From contig JAQTMA010000013.1 of the NCBI GenBank assembly GCA_028714615.1, positions 27,911 to 38,728 on the forward strand: 10,818 nucleotides of DNA. Direction: 5' to 3'. Source of the DNA: Anaerolineaceae bacterium (GTDB taxonomy: Bacteria > Chloroflexota > Anaerolineae > Anaerolineales > Anaerolineaceae). The translations under genes and the position numbers were made by a program. Positions within the stretch are counted from its first letter, which is position 1; every line of letters starts with the position of its first letter. Below, in pieces: positions 1 to 8,407 of this stretch. The notes beneath the pieces were generated by a model, which saw nothing but the letters and a program-made list of their open reading frames with translations, did not search any database and had not been told where the DNA came from.

Positions 1-1
1 T

Positions 2-3000
2 TCGACAGAAGGACAACTCTCCTGGTTAGAACACATCCAATCGACTGGCGAGACTGTATTGGCAGACCGGCTCGCAAACTGTTTGCTGCGATCAGATGCT
101 TCGAGAGCTCTGTTTGCAAGCCTGGCTAAACCCTCAAATTACTCACCGGTGGGAGATCCCTTGGTCCCAACCGAACCGGTGGAGTTCGCCCAAGTGCGCC
201 AACAGTTGGCCAGCATGTTGCAAATCGCCGGTCGCCCAGGGGAAGCTCTGCCCCTCTTAGAAACAGCCCGCACAGTATTGCGTCATCGCCAGGCTAGCCT
301 CTCCCTTCAGATCTCGCAATCTGCTGCAAAGCAAAAGAATCATTTGACCGCACTGACAGCCAGTGAGCAGGCTTTTCACCTGGCGCCCGACTCGACCCGC
401 GCCCGATCTGAATTTGCAGCCGAGTTGGTGCGAAATGGTAGACCTGACGAAGCTGCCAGCCTATTGAAGGATTGCATTGACCAACCTGATTATTTGATCG
501 TCGCTACTCAACTGGCCACTCGGAAAGGTGACTTGACATCGGCCCGCACCTATGCTAATCAATTATTTGACCAATTAATCCGTTCTAAGGCCAAATCAAC
601 CACAGCATCTTACTCGCTTCGTCAAATTGCCGAGCTAGCGCAGTCACTTTTGGATTTAAACCTTTACGAGGATGCAGCCACTGCAGCCGAAAAAGGGCTT
701 CAATCATACCCTACCAGCCTGGAGCTGCTCGATGTGCTCAGCCAGGCTTACCGTGCTTCGGGACAGCCAACTCTGGCTGCAAAAGCAGCTTACCTGGCAG
801 CTTCTATGGCTCCTCACCGGATTGAGCTCCACCGGTTATTAGCGGATGTGCTGGAAGAAACCGGTGATTGGATTGGTTGCCTGGGGGAACGTAACCAGGT
901 GCTAAAAATGAATCCAGCTCCGTTGACTGATGATTTACTAGCCGCCGCCGCCAGCGCGATCAGGGCTGGACGCACTGAAGAGGCTATTGCTGCCTGCCAG
1001 GCGATCCTTGAGCGTGATCCCGATTCTGGATTGGCGCAGGCATATTATGGTGAAGCACTCGCGAAAAAGGGTGAAATCCCCGCGGCAGTACAGAGATTGA
1101 CCCAAGCGACTTTGCTTGCTCCAGACCAATCCCAACCTTGGATTTCTCTATCGAACCTACACGAGCTTGCAGGTGACCACCGCAAAGCCATGGAAACACT
1201 GCGCTCAGCATCTCATGCTGCTCCACAGACCGCTGAAATCCAACTGGCTCTCGCTCAAGCGTGCCTGGCAGAAGGATCGCCATCAGAAGCTTTGCCGGCA
1301 TTGCGCCGCGCAGTTAGCCTGGCTCCCCAAACTTCTTCTGTCGCACAGCGACTGGGGCAAACCTTATTTGACCTTGGTCATCTGGAAGAGGCAAGCCAGG
1401 TGGTAGAGCGGGCTCGCTATACCTGGCCAACCCTCCCCGGACTAGCTTTGTGCCAGGCGAAAATCCTGATCGGTTTGGGTGATATCCAGGCTGCAATCCC
1501 GGCTCTGGAAACAGTGCTCCACTCGCAGCCAAACGATATCGAGCCATACCTGTTATATGGTCGATCTGTCGTCACGTTGTCCGAGCAGGCATCGACCAAT
1601 CCTGCGATCAGGCTAGATTTGGCCTCAGTCCGGCAGCACATGTTAAAAGCCCTGGCAATCGACTCAGAGAATTATGAAGCTCGCTTGTTGATGGCAGAAG
1701 TGCAGACAGCCGGCGGTGACTTATCGGAAGCGCTGGCAACTTATCAAGAACTTTCTGAGATGGAAAAAGCGAACGACCCCACCTGGAGCTGGCGCATTCA
1801 CCTGGGGATGGGGCGTGTGGCCATGGATCTTGGCCAAATGGACACCGCGATTGCAGCTCTGCAGGAAGCCGTCCAGACTCGTCCGGATGATCTTCGCATT
1901 CACCAGGCGTTAGCTGAAGCCTATCACGCAGCAAACCTGACTGAGGAAGCCCTCATTAAGGCGCGCACTGCCCTCGGTATGGCTCCTCACAATGTTGCTA
2001 ACTTGATCTGGTATGCTCGGATTGCCGTGGCGATGAAAGATGAAGGAGAGGCGATCAATGCTCTTGAACACGCGATCGAGCTTGCGCCTGAGCGGGCTGG
2101 CATTAGAAACCATTTGGCACTCGTCCAATTGCAGATTAATGATCGCAATGCCGCCCGCAAAACATTGGAAAGCATCCTCTCACTTGAGAATGTGGATCAA
2201 ACCGACCTCCGCGCTACCGCCTCTCATTTTCTCGCGCTCGGTGATCAGAATAATGCCGTTGCCTGTTTGAAACAAGCTATCGAGCATACGCCTCAAACCT
2301 CTGCGGATCTGTGGGCCGAATTAGCATCCTTGCAACACCAAATTGGTGATCATCCCTCTGCACTGGATGCGATTCGGACTGCATTGGAAATCCGCCCATC
2401 CGATCCCTGCTTACATACCCTGCACGGCAATCTGCTCACCGCCGAAAACAAAACCCAGGCTGCAATCTCTTGTTACGAACAAGCCCTCAACTTATCGAAA
2501 ACGGGAGAGGGATCACCCTCTTCAGCGGAGGTGTCAGGTTGGTCCTATCCTCCTGAAAACAACACCCCAATCCGGCTACATCTACAGATAGCTGGCCTTT
2601 TGCGGTCCACTGGGGATCTTCGATCAGCCCTCAGCCATAGTGAACAAGCGATCCATCTAGAACCTGACAACCTAGAAGCCCGTTACGCCGCAGCCGAGAC
2701 TGCCTATTCGTTGCTCGAACTAGATAAAGCCTCCGACCTGGTCAATTGGGCTCCGTTGAATGCATTACCAACTGAATTCAACCCTGGAATGCCAGTTAGC
2801 CTTCCTAAAGAAATCACAAACCGACAAACAGCATTGCGGCTTTTGACCCTTCAGGCTGAATTATTTCTAGAAACATACAATCAAGACATGGCTCTAAACG
2901 CGCTATCTCGTGCAAAGGTCTTCTCATCCGATGATGCTCGATTATGCGCTGCCATGGCTCGAATAGCCGCCTGGAAAGGGGAACTGGCGGAAGGCTCACA

Positions 3001-4807
3001 CTTGCTTGAAAACGCCATCGCTGGGTTACAGTCCTCGATTCATGAGGGAATTGATGGGCATCCAACCCTCTCCATCGCTGAAGCAGCCTTGGCCTTAGGC
3101 CAATGGAAAATTGCTATACCTTTGTTCCATCAGACAGCTCGTAATCTACCCCTTGAACCGCTGGCACAACTCGCTCTCGCCCGCTCCTTGGTGAAAGCCG
3201 TTGAGGCCCAGCGCGTTTATATGGAGTTAGGCGCCACTCAGCATGCTCCTGGGATCGAAAAGTGCGGCGAAGCAGCTTACCAACAATTTGAACAGGCAAT
3301 CCTGGCAGCCAATCGGTTGAGCAACTCCGACCTTGTCGCCGTTTGGCACAAACGTGGTCAGGCTGCCTTTCACCCGGCAGAGAAGACGATGAAATCCCTT
3401 CAAACTATTGCCTCTACTCCCGATGATCTAGCGGCTCTGATGGCTGCCGGGCTGCTGGCAGATCGGGTGGTGCCGGTTGAATTAGCTGACCGCTTTCCGA
3501 ATCACCCGAGCGTCTTACTCCAAAAGAGTCTTTCCCAGCAAAATGAGCACCCTGAAGATGCCTTCATCACCGCCCAAACTCTGGTGACGATCCAACCTGA
3601 CCACCCTCTGTATCAGGCTTTGCTCGCGAAAATAGCGATGAAGGTCGCAAATCCGGTCCTGGCTTGTCAGGCGATTGAAGCTGCGTTGTCGACCTGGCCG
3701 GATGAACCCGCCTGGCATGCCCTGGCTGCTGAAAGCAGTGCCGCTTGCAATGACCGCCCACGTAGCCTGGACCATTGGAAATTAGCGTACGACCAGGATC
3801 CGGAGAATCCGGAATATGCGCATACTCTCGGTGAAGCGTACCTGCTTTGTGGAGATGTAACTCACGCCATTCAAACTCTCAATCATGCAGCCGATGCACA
3901 GCCCGACCGCCTGGAAACCTGGATTGCATTGGGAGACGCCCACCGGATAGCTGAAGATTATCCCCAGGCCATCGCTTGCGCCGAAAAAGCCATCAGCCTG
4001 GCCCCTAACCAGGTAGCCCCTATCCTGGCGAGTGGAGAAATAGCCCTAGCCGCTGGCGAACCTGATCTGGCCAAGGCGCGAGCAGAAGCCGCCCTCAGTC
4101 TGAAGCCGGGCCACCCCAAAGCGATCTTGCTAATTGCCCGCGCTCTGGTCCATCAGGGTCATCCTTCCGAGGCATTACGTACAGTTGAGACCGCCCTCGC
4201 CCAAACGATTGATTCCTTTGAATTATTGCTAGAACGCACTCGTCTGATCCATAGTACTCAGGGAGCTGCATCTGCACTGCAGGCATTGCAGGAACTTGCT
4301 CAACAATTTCCAGAAGAAGCTCTAGCCCAGGCTGAATTGGCTGCCTCTCTTGCTGAGGCCGGTCAGAAAGAAGCGGCTGAGAAAGCTGCCCAGGCAGCCT
4401 TATTATTAGAACCCGACTTACCCAGCCTTCATCTGTTACTTGGTCGCATCCAACGCACAAGCGGCCAATTAGACCAGGCCATCCATCACCTGAGCGAAGC
4501 CATCCGGCAGGACGGGCATAATATCGATGCCTACTTGGAATTGGGACGGACTCATCAAGACCGCCGCGAACATGACCAGGCTTTGAAGATTTATGAACAA
4601 GCCAGCATGATAGCACCACGTGATGCCCGCCTATTCTACCAATCGGGCCTGGCAATGAAGGAAATGAAAGATTATCCGAATGCCGAATTAATGCTCCGCA
4701 AAGCCGCTCAGTTCGCGCCTGAGGATCTGAATATTCGGCGCCAGCTTGCAGCCATGATCGCGATTAATTTGGTGCACAATCCTCAGGAGGCATCGATACA
4801 CGAATGA
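2..4807 (+). CDS. Giant tetratricopeptide-repeat (TPR) protein, 5' end outside window
   Basis: The frame is open from base 2 with no stop upstream, so the gene begins outside the window; 1601 residues are visible, ending at TGA 4805-4807. Nearly the whole product is TPR helix pairs about 34 residues apart. Each has the usual small residues (A/G at positions 8 and 20) and a Pro before the next repeat, for example SLAPNQ, SLKPGH, MIAPRD and QFAPED. I count about 26 such Pro-ended repeats plus several degenerate ones. A less regular stretch lies roughly over bases 2720-3560. There is no transmembrane segment, signal peptide or catalytic motif in the visible part, so it is best seen as a cytoplasmic protein-binding scaffold (inference). 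The stop overlaps the start of the downstream peptidase gene by ATGA, implying coupled translation and a shared role. Any N-terminal effector domain would be beyond the left edge. TPR content is certain; the function and partners are unknown. Confidence 0.93.
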   Translation, partial: STEGQLSWLEHIQSTGETVLADRLANCLLRSDASRALFASLAKPSNYSPVGDPLVPTEPVEFAQVRQQLASMLQIAGRPGEALPLLETARTVLRHRQASLSLQISQSAAKQKNHLTALTASEQAFHLAPDSTRARSEFAAELVRNGRPDEAASLLKDCIDQPDYLIVATQLATRKGDLTSARTYANQLFDQLIRSKAKSTTASYSLRQIAELAQSLLDLNLYEDAATAAEKGLQSYPTSLELLDVLSQAYRASGQPTLAAKAAYLAASMAPHRIELHRLLADVLEETGDWIGCLGERNQVLKMNPAPLTDDLLAAAASAIRAGRTEEAIAACQAILERDPDSGLAQAYYGEALAKKGEIPAAVQRLTQATLLAPDQSQPWISLSNLHELAGDHRKAMETLRSASHAAPQTAEIQLALAQACLAEGSPSEALPALRRAVSLAPQTSSVAQRLGQTLFDLGHLEEASQVVERARYTWPTLPGLALCQAKILIGLGDIQAAIPALETVLHSQPNDIEPYLLYGRSVVTLSEQASTNPAIRLDLASVRQHMLKALAIDSENYEARLLMAEVQTAGGDLSEALATYQELSEMEKANDPTWSWRIHLGMGRVAMDLGQMDTAIAALQEAVQTRPDDLRIHQALAEAYHAANLTEEALIKARTALGMAPHNVANLIWYARIAVAMKDEGEAINALEHAIELAPERAGIRNHLALVQLQINDRNAARKTLESILSLENVDQTDLRATASHFLALGDQNNAVACLKQAIEHTPQTSADLWAELASLQHQIGDHPSALDAIRTALEIRPSDPCLHTLHGNLLTAENKTQAAISCYEQALNLSKTGEGSPSSAEVSGWSYPPENNTPIRLHLQIAGLLRSTGDLRSALSHSEQAIHLEPDNLEARYAAAETAYSLLELDKASDLVNWAPLNALPTEFNPGMPVSLPKEITNRQTALRLLTLQAELFLETYNQDMALNALSRAKVFSSDDARLCAAMARIAAWKGELAEGSHLLENAIAGLQSSIHEGIDGHPTLSIAEAALALGQWKIAIPLFHQTARNLPLEPLAQLALARSLVKAVEAQRVYMELGATQHAPGIEKCGEAAYQQFEQAILAANRLSNSDLVAVWHKRGQAAFHPAEKTMKSLQTIASTPDDLAALMAAGLLADRVVPVELADRFPNHPSVLLQKSLSQQNEHPEDAFITAQTLVTIQPDHPLYQALLAKIAMKVANPVLACQAIEAALSTWPDEPAWHALAAESSAACNDRPRSLDHWKLAYDQDPENPEYAHTLGEAYLLCGDVTHAIQTLNHAADAQPDRLETWIALGDAHRIAEDYPQAIACAEKAISLAPNQVAPILASGEIALAAGEPDLAKARAEAALSLKPGHPKAILLIARALVHQGHPSEALRTVETALAQTIDSFELLLERTRLIHSTQGAASALQALQELAQQFPEEALAQAELAASLAEAGQKEAAEKAAQAALLLEPDLPSLHLLLGRIQRTSGQLDQAIHHLSEAIRQDGHNIDAYLELGRTHQDRREHDQALKIYEQASMIAPRDARLFYQSGLAMKEMKDYPNAELMLRKAAQFAPEDLNIRRQLAAMIAINLVHNPQEASIHE
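4785..4790 (+). promoter_or_regulatory. Shine-Dalgarno AGGAGG for the C25-like peptidase gene
   Basis: AGGAGG lies inside the last codons of the TPR gene, 13 nt before ATG 4804. The spacing is longer than usual, so initiation probably relies partly on ribosomes that terminate at the overlapping TGA (ATGA, 4804-4807). It supports ATG 4804 as the start. Confidence 0.6.
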
Positions 4808-7365
4808 AAGCACAAATCTCCGCACCCATTGATTTTGAGCGTCCTATATCACGTTCAACCGTGGTCTCCCTGCTCTACACTGCCTTGCGCTTGAAACAGT
4901 ATCGTTTTGTGCGCCAATCTGCATTGCTCTGGTTAGCCACCTTTCCCGGTGATCTTGAAATAAACCTGGTTTTGGCCCAAGCTATGTATGGCGAAGAACG
5001 TTTCCTTTCTATCGCCACTATTGTGGATGATCTCTGTGCAAAAGATCCCGAGTTTTTACCTGCACAGCAATTGCGCGCCCAGCCTCAAATCACGAAAAAC
5101 CAAGAGCTTCGCACAACCAGCTTTGCCAACCTGTTTGCACTAAATGGTAGCTCTCGTTCCGGCGTTACACTACCAGAGTGGGCTAATCTCACCTGGGAAG
5201 CTCGCCAGGCCTACCTGGCCGGCAATCTAGAAAAAGCTGAGCAGCTCATCCACCAGGCGCTTGTGACCGAACCACCCAGTCCAATCGCTGCAATTTTGCA
5301 TATGCAAATCGCTCGGGCTGGCGGTGATCGGTCTGCGCAACATAACCTGGCCGAGGTTTATCATACCCGCTGGCCGGATTGTTTGCACTTCAAGCTCTAC
5401 CTGGCGGAAACCTTAGTCCAAAGTGGCGATGAGGCTGGGTCTGTCTCTCTGCTGCACCAATGCGCTTCACAAGATGCTGTAGGTCAGGTAGCGACCCGTG
5501 TCTGGGGACAAACCAATCCCTACCGCAGTTTATGGCCGACCCAAATGGAAATTATGTTCGACATTCCGGTTCCGGCCACTCTGGCTGCCGCCATGGGTTG
5601 GAACCAGTTAAGCGGTGGCCCCCAACCTGTCGCCCAACCGGTAACCCACCACGGAGATCCAAAGGCGCCGGTTGAACCCAACCGTATGCCTGCCGATATG
5701 CTTCGCCAGATCCAGGATGAGTTTGAACGCATCGGGCGCCGGTTACGGCTGCCCGGAGTTGGTCGGACGGATGGACGCTTTCCCGTCTATGTGATCTTAT
5801 CAACAAAGCGCGGCTTGGAAAACCTTTATGGACCGCAAACTGCCAGCGTATTACAGGTGGAAATGAAGAACCTGGCAAGCGCTATCCGAAAACAGCAAAC
5901 TTGGGATGCCATTTCTTTCCTCCCCGATGATCCTAACAGTGCAGCTTCTAATGGTGTAAAACCGGTTCCTTACAACGATCCATGGAAAATCAAACTGACC
6001 CTCACCGATCTGGATGCTGCCTTGGCGAAAAAAGGGGAAATGATCGGCGCAGTGTTGATCCTTGGGGGGCCGGAGATCGTCCCCTTCCACCGTTTGCCCA
6101 ATCCAACGAATGACGACGATCCAGACGTGGCTTCAGATAACCCTTACGCCAGCCTGGATCAGAATTACTTCATTCCCGATTGGCCGGTAGGCCGGCTGCC
6201 TGGTGGAAGCAGCTCAGATGCGGGCTTGCTCCTGGCTTCTTTACGCCGTTTGACAGCCTTCCACATCAAACAATCCGGTGCGAATTCGTGGTTCCGTAAC
6301 AGGAATTTTCTTCGCAACCTGCTCAAGCCGATAAAGCGACTTCTTCCGAAAGCATTGCGCAAGAATGACCTTCTCCCCAGCTTTGGATATTCTGCGGCAG
6401 TCTGGAAACCGTCATCGCAGGCAGTTTTCCGGGCAATCGGAGACCCATCATCCCTTGTGACTTGCCCTCCGGCGAGTGGTGTGAAGGTTTCCTCTGCGCA
6501 TCTGACTTATTTCAACCTGCATGGCCTTGGTGATGGTCCAGATTGGTATGGACAACGCGATGCCAATGATGCCAGTGGCTCTCCCGATTATCCTGTCGCG
6601 CTTAGTCCCAAGGATATCTCGCAGAATAGTCTCTCCCCTCGCATCGTCTACAGCGAGGCCTGTTACGGAAACCACATCGAGAATCTGGTCGAAGATCAAT
6701 CGATCGCCCTGAAGTTCATGTCTGCTGGATGTCTGGCGATGGTAGGATCCACCTGCATATCTTATGGCTCTGTAACGACTCCACTCATCGGTGCGGATCT
6801 GCTAGGATCCCACTTTTGGAAGAATATCAAAGCCGGAAAAAACGCCGGAGAAGCCTTCCAGCAAGCAAAGATCAGCCTGGTCAACGAGATGAATAAACGT
6901 CAGGGGTACCTGGATGGTGAAGATCAGAAAACGCTCATATCCTTCATACTATATGGAGATCCGCTCGCCATTTCGGAAGAGTACGCCATTCGATCGAAAT
7001 CAGTTACCCGTCTCCAGGAGCACCCGATAGTAAGAGCGATTAGCGATTTGATGGACGACAAGAGTGACCTGGAACCTGTCCCGGCGGAGATGCTCGGGAA
7101 GGTGAAAAAACTGGTGGGCCAGTATCTCCCAGGCTTGCAGGATGCCGAATTAATCATGAGCCCGCAACATGCGGTTTTTGATGAGGAAGGCCATGCTTAT
7201 GCTGTTCCTCAGATGGGCAAGAAACAGGTTCCTCAACTGGTTACCCGTAATACTGTGGTCCGCTTGAGCAAGCGGGTGGAATTTGCCCGCCACGTCCACC
7301 ATCATTACGCCCGGCTTACCCTGGATAGTAAAGGCAGGTTGTTGAAACTCACCATTTCTCGTTAA
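4804..7365 (+). CDS. TPR-containing gingipain-like (peptidase C25 / caspase-fold, clan CD) protein
   Basis: The product is 853 residues with no signal peptide or membrane segment. Residues about 14-85 and 129-223 look like TPR helical pairs, and 231-294 form a Pro/Gly-rich linker. The peptidase-like domain spans about 295-725. It contains LGGPEIVPF (420-428) and DNPYASLDQNYFIPDWPVGRLP-type residues at 445-466, which match the gingipain pattern of a beta strand, an acidic loop and VGR-hydrophobic-P. Next come NLHG with His573-Gly574, SEACYG with Cys620, and YGDP (717-720). A hydrophobic strand before HG and another before (E)AC, 47 residues apart, is the clan CD catalytic signature, so the enzyme is probably a cysteine endopeptidase. 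CHAT, a related caspase-fold family, is the main alternative; the VGR and YGDP motifs favour C25. Residues about 726-853 form an extra domain I do not recognise, with a His cluster at 830-834. Its substrate and activator are unknown. Overlap with the TPR gene suggests that protein is its partner or regulator. Confidence 0.85.
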   Translation: MKAQISAPIDFERPISRSTVVSLLYTALRLKQYRFVRQSALLWLATFPGDLEINLVLAQAMYGEERFLSIATIVDDLCAKDPEFLPAQQLRAQPQITKNQELRTTSFANLFALNGSSRSGVTLPEWANLTWEARQAYLAGNLEKAEQLIHQALVTEPPSPIAAILHMQIARAGGDRSAQHNLAEVYHTRWPDCLHFKLYLAETLVQSGDEAGSVSLLHQCASQDAVGQVATRVWGQTNPYRSLWPTQMEIMFDIPVPATLAAAMGWNQLSGGPQPVAQPVTHHGDPKAPVEPNRMPADMLRQIQDEFERIGRRLRLPGVGRTDGRFPVYVILSTKRGLENLYGPQTASVLQVEMKNLASAIRKQQTWDAISFLPDDPNSAASNGVKPVPYNDPWKIKLTLTDLDAALAKKGEMIGAVLILGGPEIVPFHRLPNPTNDDDPDVASDNPYASLDQNYFIPDWPVGRLPGGSSSDAGLLLASLRRLTAFHIKQSGANSWFRNRNFLRNLLKPIKRLLPKALRKNDLLPSFGYSAAVWKPSSQAVFRAIGDPSSLVTCPPASGVKVSSAHLTYFNLHGLGDGPDWYGQRDANDASGSPDYPVALSPKDISQNSLSPRIVYSEACYGNHIENLVEDQSIALKFMSAGCLAMVGSTCISYGSVTTPLIGADLLGSHFWKNIKAGKNAGEAFQQAKISLVNEMNKRQGYLDGEDQKTLISFILYGDPLAISEEYAIRSKSVTRLQEHPIVRAISDLMDDKSDLEPVPAEMLGKVKKLVGQYLPGLQDAELIMSPQHAVFDEEGHAYAVPQMGKKQVPQLVTRNTVVRLSKRVEFARHVHHHYARLTLDSKGRLLKLTISR

Positions 7366-7386
7366 TTCCTCTCCTCCTTGGACCAC

Positions 7387-7420
7387 GCGAAGTGCCCCAT
7401 TTTTAGCCGGGGCGCTTCGC
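7387..7420 (+). terminator. Probable terminator hairpin after the peptidase gene
   Basis: A 12-bp stem (arms 7387-7398 and 7409-7420, with one T-G wobble) encloses a 10-nt loop, 21 nt after the peptidase stop. It is GC-rich and followed by only a short T run (CATTTTC). It may therefore be a weak intrinsic terminator, separating the TPR/peptidase transcript from the ribosomal-protein operon. Confidence 0.6.
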
Positions 7421-7618
7421 CATTTTCAAGGGTGTTGATTTCCACCTTCAGCACAGCGCTCCAGCGAGTCATCGCCCTGCCGCCTCCCTATGCAGATCAA
7501 GTCGATTGTGTTAAACTTCCCCAATCAATAAGTGGCCACGTTTTGGCGTGGATTACTTTCCGCTCTTCGCCTGCCAACGGCAGTGTCTAAGGGCAACCCC
7601 GTGGAAAGGAGGATCCCA
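7421..7618 (+). promoter_or_regulatory. Leader and presumed promoter region of the rpsF operon
   Basis: This 198-bp stretch holds no convincing gene and should contain the promoter of rpsF-ssb-rpsR. No good -35/-10 pair stands out; the best is TTGTGT (7506-7511), 17 bp, TAAGTG (7529-7534), which is poor. Two small hairpins are visible: CCACG/CGTGG (7536-7540 and 7547-7551) and CTGCC-AAC-GGCAG (7571-7583). In many bacteria the rpsF leader carries an RNA element bound by the S6:S18 complex for feedback control. Whether these hairpins belong to such an element cannot be decided by eye. Confidence 0.35.
7606..7612 (+). promoter_or_regulatory. Shine-Dalgarno AAGGAGG for rpsF
   Basis: A near-perfect anti-16S match ends 6 nt before ATG 7619. 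It fixes that codon as the rpsF start over an in-frame GTG at 7532. Confidence 0.85.
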
Positions 7619-7903
7619 ATGCGGAATTACGAAATAATTTTTATCGTCCACCCGGACCTCGACGAGAATGCCTTGACCGGCGTTGTTGATCGGGTGAAAA
7701 GTTGGATTACCGAGGCTGGTGGCGCTATTTCCAAAGTCGACCTATGGGGCCGGCGCCGGATGGCTTATTCCATCCGCAAGCAACGTGAAGGCCAATATGT
7801 TTTCCTGCAAGCGGAAATGGAACCGTCAACTGGCAGCGAATTCGATCGCAACATGCGTTTCTTAGAACCCGTCCTTCGTTTTTCAGTCATCGCGATCGAC
7901 TGA
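7619..7903 (+). CDS. rpsF: 30S ribosomal protein S6
   Basis: The product is 94 residues, the normal length for S6. It starts MRNYEIIFIV, the first strand of the S6 ferredoxin-like fold. The family signature WGRRRMAYSIRKQREGQYV is at about 43-61 and the last strand (RFSVIAID) ends the protein. S6 binds the central domain of 16S rRNA as a heterodimer with S18, whose gene lies two positions downstream. ATG 7619 has a strong Shine-Dalgarno site and gives a first residue that matches homologues. A longer in-frame ORF from GTG 7532 would add 29 residues that do not look like S6. The gene is first in the visible rpsF-ssb-rpsR cluster; ssb follows after 55 bp. Confidence 0.97.
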   Translation: MRNYEIIFIVHPDLDENALTGVVDRVKSWITEAGGAISKVDLWGRRRMAYSIRKQREGQYVFLQAEMEPSTGSEFDRNMRFLEPVLRFSVIAID

Positions 7904-7958
7904 ACACGAGATTTATGGATGAGGATAATGTGCGTCGCTTCTCCAAGGAGATTGTAAG

Positions 7959-8366
7959 ATGAGCCGAGGGTTGAACAAAGTTATGATCATTGGCCACCTG
8001 GGGCGCGACCCCGAAATGCGGTACACGCCCTCTGGTCGTCCTGTCACCACTTACACGGTCGCCACCAGCCGGACGTGGAACACTTCCGATGGTGAGCGTC
8101 ATACCGAAACCGAATGGTTTAACATTGTCACCTGGGGTAATCTGGCCGAGATCTGCAAGCAATATCTGACCAAAGGTCAGCAAGTATATATTGAAGGTCG
8201 CCTACAGACCCGCCGTTGGGATGACAGTGAAGGTGTTAAACACACCAGCGTTGAGATCGTGGCAAGCGAGATGATGATACTTGGTGATCGCAAAGACGCA
8301 GTCCATAATAATCAAACCGCAGATACGCCTGCTGGAGAAGAAACAGAGGATGAGTTTCCCTTCTAA
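7959..8366 (+). CDS. ssb: Single-stranded DNA-binding protein
   Basis: The product is 135 residues, slightly shorter than many bacterial SSBs. The OB fold covers about residues 4-108: N6-KVMIIGHLGRDPEMRY, then the aromatic positions W40, W53-F54 and W59 typical of ssDNA stacking, then IEGRLQTRRW (78-87). A short acidic linker leads to the C-terminal tip EDEFPF, a close variant of the D-D-D-I-P-F tail that recruits replication and repair enzymes. The protein should therefore bind ssDNA as a homotetramer and act at forks and repair sites. AAGGAG (7945-7950) sits 8 nt before ATG 7959. Its position between rpsF and rpsR is the conserved arrangement in many bacteria and implies co-transcription with them. 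Confidence 0.97.
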   Translation: MSRGLNKVMIIGHLGRDPEMRYTPSGRPVTTYTVATSRTWNTSDGERHTETEWFNIVTWGNLAEICKQYLTKGQQVYIEGRLQTRRWDDSEGVKHTSVEIVASEMMILGDRKDAVHNNQTADTPAGEETEDEFPF

Positions 8367-8407
8367 TCCTGGGGAAACATCCTGAGTAGTTTTACTAGAG
8401 GAGAAAA

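Noticed and set aside
4095..4655. 186-codon open frame on the - strand
   Set aside because: It lies wholly opposite the TPR gene, its translation resembles no family, and it has no Shine-Dalgarno site; it is a by-product of TPR codon bias.
2..7365. CRISPR-linked Craspase (TPR-CHAT) system
   Set aside because: There is no gRAMP/Cas7-11, no cas gene and no CRISPR repeat, and the peptidase looks more like C25 than CHAT. Only the general TPR plus caspase-fold theme is shared.
7378..7590. 70-codon frame in the gap before rpsF
   Set aside because: It runs through the terminator hairpin, starts with a TTG lacking a Shine-Dalgarno site, and its product resembles nothing.
7532..7618. GTG start giving an rpsF product 29 residues longer
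   Set aside because: No Shine-Dalgarno site lies at a usable distance, S6 proteins begin with M-R-x-Y-E, and a strong Shine-Dalgarno site precedes ATG 7619.
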